Assembly (NCBI GenBank): GCA_003565035.1
Contig: PXDP01000371.1
Location: 1 to 13,084, forward strand
Origin: PVC group bacterium
Lineage (GTDB): Bacteria; Verrucomicrobiota; Kiritimatiellia; SS1-B-03-39; UBA6053
Direction of reading: 5' to 3'
DNA length: 13,084 bases
Below the pieces are notes generated by a model, which had not been told where the DNA came from, did not search any database, and saw only the letters and a list, made by a program, of their open reading frames with translations. Below, piece after piece: positions 1 through 5,959 of this stretch (the stretch's first letter is position 1; the number at the start of each line of letters is the position of its first letter). A program made the translations under genes and the position numbers.

Positions 1-370
1 GCTCCAGTTCCACCGCACCCGCCACCAAATGCGCAACAGGTGAAATCACTCCGAACGGATCATTCACCGCGTAACGCGCCTCCGGGGCGGCGGGGGGATT
101 TGAGGGGGCGGTTGGGGCACTCAGATCCGTCAGATCCGTCGGATCGGTCGGATCGGCCGGATCGGCCGGATCGGTCGGATCGGTCGGATCGGACAACTCC
201 GACAGCTCGGACAACTCCGACTGGCCGGACCGCCCGGACTCCTCGAACATGCCTGTGGAAGCCTCTTGCGGTGATGTCCGCAGCTCCCCGGGGGATACAG
301 GCCAAAGTGCCCACATGAAGCAGGCGAATACAACGATGACGAGGGGAATAAGAGGGCTGTATTTTTTCAT
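1..370 (-). CDS. Membrane-anchored protein with Asp-Pro tandem repeats, C-terminus outside window
   Basis: The reading frame opens with ATG at 370 and stays open to the left edge, so about 123 residues are visible and the C-terminus is missing. I do not recognise the family. After MKKY comes one hydrophobic segment (about residues 5-25), which suggests a signal anchor with the rest outside the cytoplasm. VFAC at 14-17 is a poor lipobox because hydrophobic residues continue after the Cys. Next come three Ser-Glu-Leu units (51-59) and about eight Asp-Pro-Thr/Ala or Asp-Leu-Thr units (61-83), then an Ala/Pro-rich linker and a sequence around NDPFGVIS that looks like the start of a folded domain. 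The DPF recalls N-terminally anchored secretion or pilus proteins (PilP/GspC type), but that is only a loose resemblance. No clear Shine-Dalgarno precedes the start. It is transcribed divergently from the XylR-type gene, which may regulate it. Confidence 0.7.
   Translation of the reverse strand, partial: MKKYSPLIPLVIVVFACFMWALWPVSPGELRTSPQEASTGMFEESGRSGQSELSELSELSDPTDPTDPADPADPTDPTDLTDLSAPTAPSNPPAAPEARYAVNDPFGVISPVAHLVAGAVELE
122..220. repeat. In-frame 9-bp tandem repeat (Asp-Pro-Thr/Ala)
   Basis: Eight 9-bp units run from 122 to 193: CAGATCCGT twice, then CGGATCGGT or CGGATCGGC variants. A related run of 9-bp units encoding Ser-Glu-Leu follows to about 220. All units keep the reading frame of the minus-strand gene, so changes in copy number would lengthen or shorten a flexible linker without a frameshift. 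Confidence 0.8.
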
Positions 371-456
371 AATCAAGGGATGTTATAGTCTACACCAAGA
401 AACATACCCCAATGCGCGCCTCCGTGTGTAGTTTCAAATTGCGTTTTTTATCACCG

Positions 457-472
457 CATTTTGCGCAAAATG
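457..472. promoter_or_regulatory. 16-bp perfect palindrome, candidate operator
   Basis: CATTTTGCGCAAAATG is a perfect 16-bp palindrome centred at 464/465, 73 bp upstream of the XylR-type start codon and in the divergent region shared with the left-edge gene. It has the form expected of a dimeric regulator's site. Binding by the adjacent regulator is inference. Confidence 0.4.
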
Positions 473-477
473 TGTTT

Positions 478-492
478 GATTTTCCGCAAATC
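478..492. promoter_or_regulatory. Second imperfect palindrome related to the 457-472 site
   Basis: GATTTTCCGCAAATC has inverted 5-bp ends (GATTT/AAATC) and shares the CGCAAA core with the palindrome at 457-472. The two centres lie 20-21 bp apart, about two turns of the DNA helix. A weaker related match, AAATTGCGTTTT, lies at about 436-447. Spacing and shared core suggest a tandem operator. Confidence 0.3.
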
Positions 493-544
493 AGGGTATG
501 GTTAAGGAAATTCCCAACATTCAGCCCCCGTACCGCTCCGTCAG

Positions 545-1762
545 ATGCCCAATACCGCCTCAGTCCCCTTCCCCACCGTCTCCCGGCCTTCCCGCCCGCT
601 GGTGGGTCTGGTGGGTTTTGCCATGAGCGGACTGGACGCGGATATTCTGAGCGGGATTCAGAAATTCGCCCACACCCATAGCTGGCAGCTTTTCAACGCA
701 AACTCCGCCTGGGGCGAAGCGCAAATCAAAGAGAATTCACAACTGATAGACGGTCTGATTGCGGTAGTGGCCGATGATGCCCGCGCGGCCTGGCTCCGGG
801 AGCTGAACCGCCCGGTGGTGAATGTCTCGAACACGTTTCCCGAACACTATGGATTTCCGGCGGTATTGAGCCAGGATTCCCGGGTGGGCGAGCTGGCGGC
901 GGACTATTTTCATGAGCGGGGATACTCGAATTTTGCGGTGTTTTTTCTGCCCGGTGAACATCCATACCGCTACATCAACCGTCGTGCCGCCGCCTTCGCA
1001 CAGTCTGTGAACACGCGGGGACGGATCTGTCACGGGGTTTTGGACATGTATCCCGGGGACAGTGCCAAACCTTTTATCAAAACCGGCTGGAATCTGAAAA
1101 CCCTCCGGGATCTTCCCAAACCCTGCGGTATTTTCTGCACGGATGACCAGCAGGGCTCCTATGTGAGTTTCATCGCCCTGAGCCGCGGATTAAAGATCCC
1201 CTCAGAAATCGGAATTTTAGGAGGGGATAATTTCAGCCTGTACTGTAATTTATCCAACCCGCCCCTGTCCAGCGTGGATCTGGACGGCAAGCGCATCGGC
1301 CTTGTGGCTGCGGAAAGCCTTCAACGTCAAATGGCCGACGGAAAGCCCGCGCCCTATGCCCTGGTGGAGGTACCGCCCAAAGGTGTGGTTAGCCGCGCCT
1401 CTGTAGACACATCCGCCCTGCAGGATCCCCTGCTGGCCCGTGCCCGCCAGTACATCCTCGAACACAGCCACGAACGCATCAACGTCAGTGATATTGTCCG
1501 CGCCGTCGGCACCAGCCGCCGCAAGCTGGAAATTCTCCACCATCAGCACCATGAACACACCCTCCTGCAGGCACTGAATCAGACCCGGCTCGCACACGCG
1601 CGCCGATTGATTCAGGACACAGACCTGCCCCTCTACCAAATCGCCGGTCTGTGCGGTTTCCGCGACGCCCATCAGATGAACCGCGTCTTTGCCCGCTCGG
1701 AAGGCCCCACGCCCCAGGAGCTGCGGAGCTTAAATCATGATTCATACCGAAAAGGCCCCTGA
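545..1762 (+). CDS. XylR/AraC-type transcriptional regulator
   Basis: This is a 405-residue cytoplasmic sugar-responsive type of regulator with the XylR architecture. Residues about 19-280 form a periplasmic-binding-protein-like sensor (LacI/XylR fold), including GILGGDNFSLYC and PPLSSVDLDGKRIG (residues 223-252), a well-conserved stretch in this family, and the linker PPKGVVSR. Residues about 295-395 form an AraC-type double helix-turn-helix, with ISDIV-like INVSDIVRAVGTSRRKLE and LPLYQIAGLCGFRDAHQMNRVFAR. Length matches XylR (about 390). The start at 545 leaves an 18-residue lead before the sensor domain; no good Shine-Dalgarno is visible, so the start is uncertain. The ligand cannot be read from sequence; regulators of this type usually control sugar or polysaccharide use. 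Palindromes at 457-492 are candidate target sites. The stop is followed within about 10 bp by an inverted-repeat element. Confidence 0.9.
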   Translation: MPNTASVPFPTVSRPSRPLVGLVGFAMSGLDADILSGIQKFAHTHSWQLFNANSAWGEAQIKENSQLIDGLIAVVADDARAAWLRELNRPVVNVSNTFPEHYGFPAVLSQDSRVGELAADYFHERGYSNFAVFFLPGEHPYRYINRRAAAFAQSVNTRGRICHGVLDMYPGDSAKPFIKTGWNLKTLRDLPKPCGIFCTDDQQGSYVSFIALSRGLKIPSEIGILGGDNFSLYCNLSNPPLSSVDLDGKRIGLVAAESLQRQMADGKPAPYALVEVPPKGVVSRASVDTSALQDPLLARARQYILEHSHERINVSDIVRAVGTSRRKLEILHHQHHEHTLLQALNQTRLAHARRLIQDTDLPLYQIAGLCGFRDAHQMNRVFARSEGPTPQELRSLNHDSYRKGP

Positions 1763-1764
1763 CT

Positions 1765-2054
1765 CCGGTGAAGGGGGCGCATCTTGGAATTGGTGAACCT
1801 TCATTCCATAGCTATTTCCGACCGGCAGAATTCCCTTTATAAGTTCAATAGGCCCCTCACCTTGACGCGAAGCGCTCAGGAAACCAGGCGATGGCGTGAG
1901 GACAAGGCGGACCGGTTATCTTCCAACGGATAGCTCCGCCGGACAACGGATGCCTATCCGCAGATTATGCATCCTCATGCATCTCTTTCCCTATCCGTTG
2001 TCCGGCGCAGCTATCCGTTGGGTATTCACCAATTCCGGGATGCGCCCCGGTGAA
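1765..2054. mobile_element. Candidate MITE-like element with terminal inverted repeats and flanking direct repeat
   Basis: Outer inverted arms lie at 1774-1797 (GGGGCGCATCTTGGAATTGGTGAA) read against 2025-2048, matching at 22 of 24 positions. The octamer CCGGTGAA occurs as a direct repeat at 1765-1772 and 2047-2054, at the two outer edges, as a target-site duplication would. The right copy shares two bases with the arm, so the exact boundary is ambiguous. The element would be about 275 bp, encodes no transposase, and would have inserted a few bases after the regulator's stop codon. A folded RNA or extragenic palindromic repeat is the alternative. Confidence 0.45.
1923..2021. repeat. Inner 29-bp inverted repeat with four CAACGGAT copies
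   Basis: Arms 1923-1951 and 1993-2021 are inverted copies matching at 28 of 29 positions, separated by a 41-nt loop. Each arm contains CAACGGAT twice (1924-1931, 1944-1951, and inverted at 1993-2000, 2013-2020). The loop holds ATGCAT twice (ATGCATCCTCATGCAT, itself an inverted repeat). Either strand could fold into a long, nearly perfect hairpin with a second small hairpin at its tip. Confidence 0.8.
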
Positions 2055-2220
2055 CGAGGGCGATGTCCAAATAAACGCGCAAGGGCGCTCATGCGTCAGA
2101 ATATTGACCGTCAGAACAATTGCTGTACGAGAAAGAGAGGGCACCAAAACGCCGGAAGCTGTCGCAGATTCAAATGTACCAGAGGATTTGATTCAGTTTG
2201 AAAATCGGTGGGGCTGGTCA

Positions 2221-2251
2221 ACGCGGTCCGACCTTGGTCGGTATCCCGCGT
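2221..2251. repeat. Palindromic extragenic repeat (CCGACC-TT-GGTCGG core)
   Basis: CCGACC (2228-2233) pairs with GGTCGG (2236-2241) across TT, and the outer ACGCGG (2221-2226) pairs with CCGCGT (2246-2251). The whole forms a 12-bp interrupted stem. The composition resembles dispersed REP-like palindromes of GC-rich genomes. No U-tract follows, so I do not call a terminator. Confidence 0.6.
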
Positions 2252-2258
2252 CCATTTC

Positions 2259-2435
2259 ATTCCACGAAACCGTTGCACGCCCAGACACCGCGCGCCGGGC
2301 TTGTCCCGGCCAGCGGAAACATCCCATTCCTGCCGCAAATTAGATGATTGCGCTTGCCGGGGCAAGCCCGGATCGCGCTCCTTTTTTCCGGCCGATTCGT
2401 GGAATTAGATGATTGCGAATCTCCGGGCAAGCCCG
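2259..2435. repeat. Cluster of GGGCAAGCCC-type repeats with a 65-bp direct repeat
   Basis: AATTAGATGATTGCG occurs at 2338-2352 and again at 2403-2417, exactly 65 bp apart, each followed by a GGCAAGCCCG sequence (2361-2370 and 2426-2435). CCGGGCTTGTCCCGGC (2295-2310) is an inverted copy of GCCGGGGCAAGCCCGG (2356-2371), 15 of 16. ATTCCACGAA (2259-2268) is inverted at 2396-2405. Each GC-rich copy can also fold on itself. This looks like a degenerated tandem or palindromic extragenic repeat family rather than coding DNA. Confidence 0.65.
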
Positions 2436-2568
2436 AAGTCCGCTGTTGTGCAAGACTGCGGAAGGTTTCGGGATGGCAACCCGGGCTACGATGACCGCAC
2501 CTGCTTCGGGGTGCAATTGAATCTGCGGACACTCTCCAAAAAATTCGCCTTCAAATTGAGGTCTGGTG

Positions 2569-2608
2569 TTTGCGGTGGCGGCTTTTGCGGTCTTTGCGGA
2601 CTTTGCGT
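2569..2608. repeat. TTTGCGG short tandem repeat
   Basis: TTTGCGG appears at 2569-2575, 2584-2590 and 2593-2599, with TTTGCGT at 2602-2608. The last three are spaced exactly 9 bp apart. Runs of this kind are, from memory, common between genes in Verrucomicrobia-like genomes and generate spurious lysine/alanine-rich open frames on the other strand. Confidence 0.55.
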
Positions 2609-2660
2609 GGTCGGAAAACCATGTGCACGCCCCAAGGTCACCCATCTTGTTCCTGCGCGG

Positions 2661-3533
2661 CTATCCGCGAACTTCCAGGTGAAGGCCGCACCATTCATGA
2701 TCGGCGTCGGACCCTTGTTCAACCGCGCCGAGTTGGGTGAACACAGAAGAAACGGCTTCGGCTTCGATGACCCGGATGCCGGAAAGAATCAGGGTGTGGG
2801 AACAGATGCGCAGCAACTGCGGAGCAAGATCCATCAGCAGTCCGCCGTAGATGTTGGCAAAGACGACCGGAAAGGTTTCGCGGGGGAATTCGCGGGTTAA
2901 ATCCATGACCTGCAGATCGATGCCTTCGGTGATGCGGTTGAGTTCCAGGTTTTCGGCGGCTTGATTGACCGCCACCGGGTCGTTGTCCACGGCAAGCATC
3001 GAGGGCCAGCCGAGTTTGCGGGCGGCGATGCTGATGATGGCGCTGCCGCAGCCGGCATCAAAGGCCCGCTCCGGCAGCATCCCCTGCCCGGCAAGGCGGT
3101 CGAGCATCTCAAGACAGTAGCGGGTGGTGAAGTGATCCCCGGTGCCGAAGCTGAGCCCCGGATTTACCAACACCCGCTCCCGGCCCGGCGGCACGGGCAC
3201 TTCGTCGCGCATCCATTCCGGCACGATCATCAGCCGGTCCCCAATTTCGCGGGGCTTGAAGTGATGCCGCCAGAAGGTGGTCCAGTCCCGGCCGGGACAG
3301 GGGCGGAGCTGTAGTTCCAGTCCGGGGAACTCACCGGCGAGCACATCCCGGATCAGGCAGGCCCGGGTTTCCTCCTCAAAGTACGACTCCAGCCAGATGA
3401 CACGCTGGTCCACGGTTTCGAGTTCCACCGGGCTGGCATCGCAGAGGTCAATCAGACGGGCCTGAAGGGTTTCGGCCTCTTCCGGGGTGTGGGCGGGCAC
3501 AGACAATATCCAAAGCGGGGCGGGATCATTCAT
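2661..3533 (-). CDS. prmA: Ribosomal protein L11 methyltransferase (PrmA-like)
   Basis: A 290-residue class I SAM-dependent methyltransferase with the PrmA layout and usual length: an N-terminal substrate-binding domain (1-75), the linker motif FWRHHFKPREIGDRLMIVPEW (87-107), NPGLSFGTGDHFTT (124-137), the SAM-binding loop DAGCGSAIISIAA (159-171), AVDNDPVAVNQAAEN (181-195) and the active-site region ANIYGGLLMDLAP (226-238). PrmA trimethylates ribosomal protein L11 in the cytoplasm. Several family-standard residues differ: GTGDHFTT replaces GTGTHPTT, GCGSA replaces GCGSG, and ANIY replaces ANI-L/A. It is therefore a divergent PrmA or a close relative with another protein substrate. GAAAGG at 3543-3548 is well placed for the start at 3533, and the gap to the upstream gene's stop is 17 bp, so it is probably the last gene of the operon. 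Confidence 0.85.
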   Translation of the reverse strand: MNDPAPLWILSVPAHTPEEAETLQARLIDLCDASPVELETVDQRVIWLESYFEEETRACLIRDVLAGEFPGLELQLRPCPGRDWTTFWRHHFKPREIGDRLMIVPEWMRDEVPVPPGRERVLVNPGLSFGTGDHFTTRYCLEMLDRLAGQGMLPERAFDAGCGSAIISIAARKLGWPSMLAVDNDPVAVNQAAENLELNRITEGIDLQVMDLTREFPRETFPVVFANIYGGLLMDLAPQLLRICSHTLILSGIRVIEAEAVSSVFTQLGAVEQGSDADHEWCGLHLEVRG

Positions 3534-3550
3534 AACAGAGAGCCTTTCAG

Positions 3551-5959
3551 TTAAGGGAGATTTCGGAGCTGCCAGTCGGGCTGATCGAGGGTGCCGCTGA
3601 GGCGGACCTCCACCAGTTTCCGAAGGGGCCAGAGAACAAAATTCACGATTTCGGCGGCGACACCGCTGCGGAAAGCCTGCACGCGCAGATTGGCTCTCAC
3701 CTGCCGGTCGAAATCCACCCAGCCCTCACCCTCAATCGAGAGCATACGGCCGCTGAGGAAGAGGTCATCGGAACGGGTCCGGCCCTCGTCAATCTCAAAC
3801 CGGGCGGTGAAATCAGTTTGGGAGGCGTATCCGAAGCCGCGAAAGGCGCGGCTGAGGATCCGGCTGAGGCCCAGGAGGAGCGGGACCCGGAAGAGTTCGC
3901 CTTCGCGGATCTCCACCCGGCCCGAACCCTGATAGGTTTTCACTGCGGGGCGTTCGGGCTGATCGGCCAGGGCGCCGCTGAGGGAGAGGTCAAAACCAAG
4001 GGTTCCGGTGTAGGGGGTTTCTTCGGTGTCGGTGGCGGCGATGATCATTTCCGATAAATCCAGATCCTCTCCGTTGAGACGGAGCGTAAAGGCTGCCAGA
4101 GGCGTAAACAGGGGTTCGGCGCGAAAGTCTCCGGTGAATTGTCCGGCGCCGACACTGCCCCGGATATCGCTGACCCTCAGGCTGTCGCCGTTCAGTGCGA
4201 GATTGAAACCGACGCCGTCAAAACGCCGCCAGGCCCACTGAACATCCTCCAGCGCGGCACGGGCATGGATGCGGTGTTGATGGGCTCCGGAAAAATCCAG
4301 CCGGCCGTCGGCCAGCAGATAGCTGCCTCCCCGAATCCGGTAGGGGAGAAGATAGTCGGCCAGAGAGGTGTCGATGAGCATGGCCAGATCGTTTGGAGGC
4401 AGGGTGGATTCTGTCTGGAAGCTGACGGATCGTTTTTCCCGGTCCCAGACCGCCTCGGCCGTGAGCCGCATTGCATCCCGGCGGGCAGCCAGATGCGATA
4501 CGGTGACCTCCATTCCCCGCGCCGTCACATCCACCTGCAGCTCATCCAGGGAGGTCCCCCGGCAAAGCACTTCGGTGCCCCGCAGCGACAGGTCCAGTTC
4601 CAGAGCCTCCGAAACGCCGTCATGCTCAACAAAGAGACTCATTTGAGGTGGCGGCCCCAAAAAAGACCATTCTGCAAGCAGTTCCTGAAGATCCTCCAAC
4701 GGCACCAGCGGCAAAATGGCCCGGGGTTTGAATCCGGTTTGCGCCTCCAGACGAAAGGCCCAGGTGTCCAGGTTCACCTGAAATGATCCGCGGACCGGCC
4801 CCCGTAAATTCTGACCCCCGGCCTCTCCCCGGATATTTTTCAGGCTCAGCACCCGGTCCGCGTATGTTAAATCCACGCGCAGGGTGGGGAAAACCGCATC
4901 CCGGTAGAATGCGTTTTCCACATCCAGTGACCCGGAGATCCGGTCGCCAAAGGTCGCAAACGGACTGGGGCCGAACGTGAGATCCACATCTGTCCTTCCC
5001 TCGACCCGGACCGAAATCTTCTCCAGCAGTTCGCTGAGCGGGATGGGGGAAAGATGTTCCACCGCATATCGGGGCAGCGTGTTGTTTAAGCGCAGACTGG
5101 CGGTCTCCGTGCGGAAATCCAGATGGGCACCGCCTTCCAGCGCTTGCCCCGCCTCACCGGCCAGCCGGGCCCGGGAGATGTGCAGCTGCCGGTTCCGGTA
5201 ACTCAGTTCGCCCTCCGCCGCGGTCAGAATAAATCCCCGGTGCTGCCCGGTTCCGGAAAAGTCCAGCCTGGCATCCACATTGACCCGTTCTTCCGGATGG
5301 GTGGCGGGATGGAGAAGCACCTGCACCTCTGCCAGAGGTGCAAACTGAAATTCCTCGATGCGCCCGACCACATCCGCCAGGATCCGCGAGGCGGACGGAA
5401 TCCAGTCATCGGAGGATTCTTTTTGTGCTGGACCCAGGGGAATCCGCCCCTGAATGGAAAAATGCAGATCACTGGTCCGCCCCTCAAGCTGATGCACCTC
5501 AATGGCGGAAGGATTCACACGCAAATGCCCGCGCACTGCACGGATTTCGATGTGCTGACGGGTGACAAAGTCATCCGCCCACAGCCCAAGTTCTGTTTCG
5601 AAATTTCCTCCATGGAAGGTGATTTTGGCGGACCAGACCCGCTGACGGAGCCAACGCCGCCATCCCAGACGAATATGCACCCGCTCCGCGGTAAACAGGG
5701 GGGTCACCCGGTCCCGCCGGGTAAACACACGGACGGATTTCAGGACAATGCCGCGTTCGGGGCGGTACCCGGTCTGATCCATCTCCAGGAAGAGGCCCTG
5801 GTCTTCAAGATCGGAGAGCAGTCCGGCAATCAGAAACCGGGGCGGCCCGAAGACCGCCAGAGCGCCGGCGGTCAGCAGGACGAAAAGAACTAAGGCCGTC
5901 AAAGCGGCCAGAATCCGGCGGGCGGTCCGCCTTTTAGGAATCGCTGGTGCCGAGGTCAT
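3551..5959 (-). CDS. AsmA-like C-terminal domain protein
   Basis: A large envelope protein of about 802 residues. An N-terminal basic stretch (KRRTARR) precedes one transmembrane helix (about residues 17-37), and the remainder is a long beta-rich extracytoplasmic region of repeated short strands. Residues from about 678 resemble the AsmA/YhdP-type C-terminal region: GSGRVEIREGELFRVPLL, SDDLFLSGRMLSIEGEG, VDFDRQVRANLRVQ and a hydrophobic FVLWPLRKLVEVRLSGTLDQP ending. AsmA/TamB/YhdP proteins form hydrophobic grooves thought to move phospholipids across the periplasm; applying that here is inference. I chose ATG 5959 because GGGGG (5969-5973) lies 9 nt upstream of it but only 3 nt from the alternative ATG at 5965. 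The gene overlaps the DUF4340 gene by 26-32 bp, which suggests translational coupling. Confidence 0.8.
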   Translation of the reverse strand: MTSAPAIPKRRTARRILAALTALVLFVLLTAGALAVFGPPRFLIAGLLSDLEDQGLFLEMDQTGYRPERGIVLKSVRVFTRRDRVTPLFTAERVHIRLGWRRWLRQRVWSAKITFHGGNFETELGLWADDFVTRQHIEIRAVRGHLRVNPSAIEVHQLEGRTSDLHFSIQGRIPLGPAQKESSDDWIPSASRILADVVGRIEEFQFAPLAEVQVLLHPATHPEERVNVDARLDFSGTGQHRGFILTAAEGELSYRNRQLHISRARLAGEAGQALEGGAHLDFRTETASLRLNNTLPRYAVEHLSPIPLSELLEKISVRVEGRTDVDLTFGPSPFATFGDRISGSLDVENAFYRDAVFPTLRVDLTYADRVLSLKNIRGEAGGQNLRGPVRGSFQVNLDTWAFRLEAQTGFKPRAILPLVPLEDLQELLAEWSFLGPPPQMSLFVEHDGVSEALELDLSLRGTEVLCRGTSLDELQVDVTARGMEVTVSHLAARRDAMRLTAEAVWDREKRSVSFQTESTLPPNDLAMLIDTSLADYLLPYRIRGGSYLLADGRLDFSGAHQHRIHARAALEDVQWAWRRFDGVGFNLALNGDSLRVSDIRGSVGAGQFTGDFRAEPLFTPLAAFTLRLNGEDLDLSEMIIAATDTEETPYTGTLGFDLSLSGALADQPERPAVKTYQGSGRVEIREGELFRVPLLLGLSRILSRAFRGFGYASQTDFTARFEIDEGRTRSDDLFLSGRMLSIEGEGWVDFDRQVRANLRVQAFRSGVAAEIVNFVLWPLRKLVEVRLSGTLDQPDWQLRNLP

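Larger units (their letters stand above)
1763..2660. other. Gene-free region rich in repeats
   Basis: No open frame in this 898-bp stretch has a recognisable protein, a ribosome-binding site or a credible start. The short frames present cross inverted and direct repeats and look spurious. The region separates the convergent ends of the XylR-type gene and the prmA-like gene. It holds, in order, a nested inverted-repeat element (about 1765-2054), a 31-bp palindrome (2221-2251), a cluster of GGGCAAGCCC-type repeats (2259-2435), and a TTTGCGG tandem run (2569-2608). I see no clear intrinsic terminator with a U-tract for either flanking gene. Confidence 0.7.

Noticed and set aside
122..220. CRISPR-like array
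   Set aside because: Units of 9 bp with no spacers, in frame with a gene, are a coding tandem repeat.
40..333. Arg/Asp/Ser-rich open frames in other readings of the 9-bp repeat
   Set aside because: A 9-bp repeat without stop codons is open in several frames. Only the frame starting at 370 on the minus strand has a start, a membrane segment and a non-repetitive continuation.
380..385. TATAAC as a -10 box for the left-edge gene
   Set aside because: There is no matching -35 hexamer at 16-18 bp, and the leader to the ATG would be very short.
1921..2024. Integron attC site
   Set aside because: The right core GTTGGGT fits GTTRRRY, but the left core TTCCAAC breaks the first position of RYYYAAC, the arms are more perfect than in attC sites, and there is no integrase or cassette in the window. 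Kept only as a remote option.
2654..2668. CGCGG-ATAG-CCGCG hairpin at the prmA stop codon as a terminator
   Set aside because: The stem is only 5 bp and no run of U follows on the minus strand.
1896..2900. Several short open frames on both strands in the intergenic region, including one running into prmA
   Set aside because: They run through inverted repeats, the GGGCAAGCCC cluster and the TTTGCGG repeat, so the encoded peptides only reflect repeat DNA.
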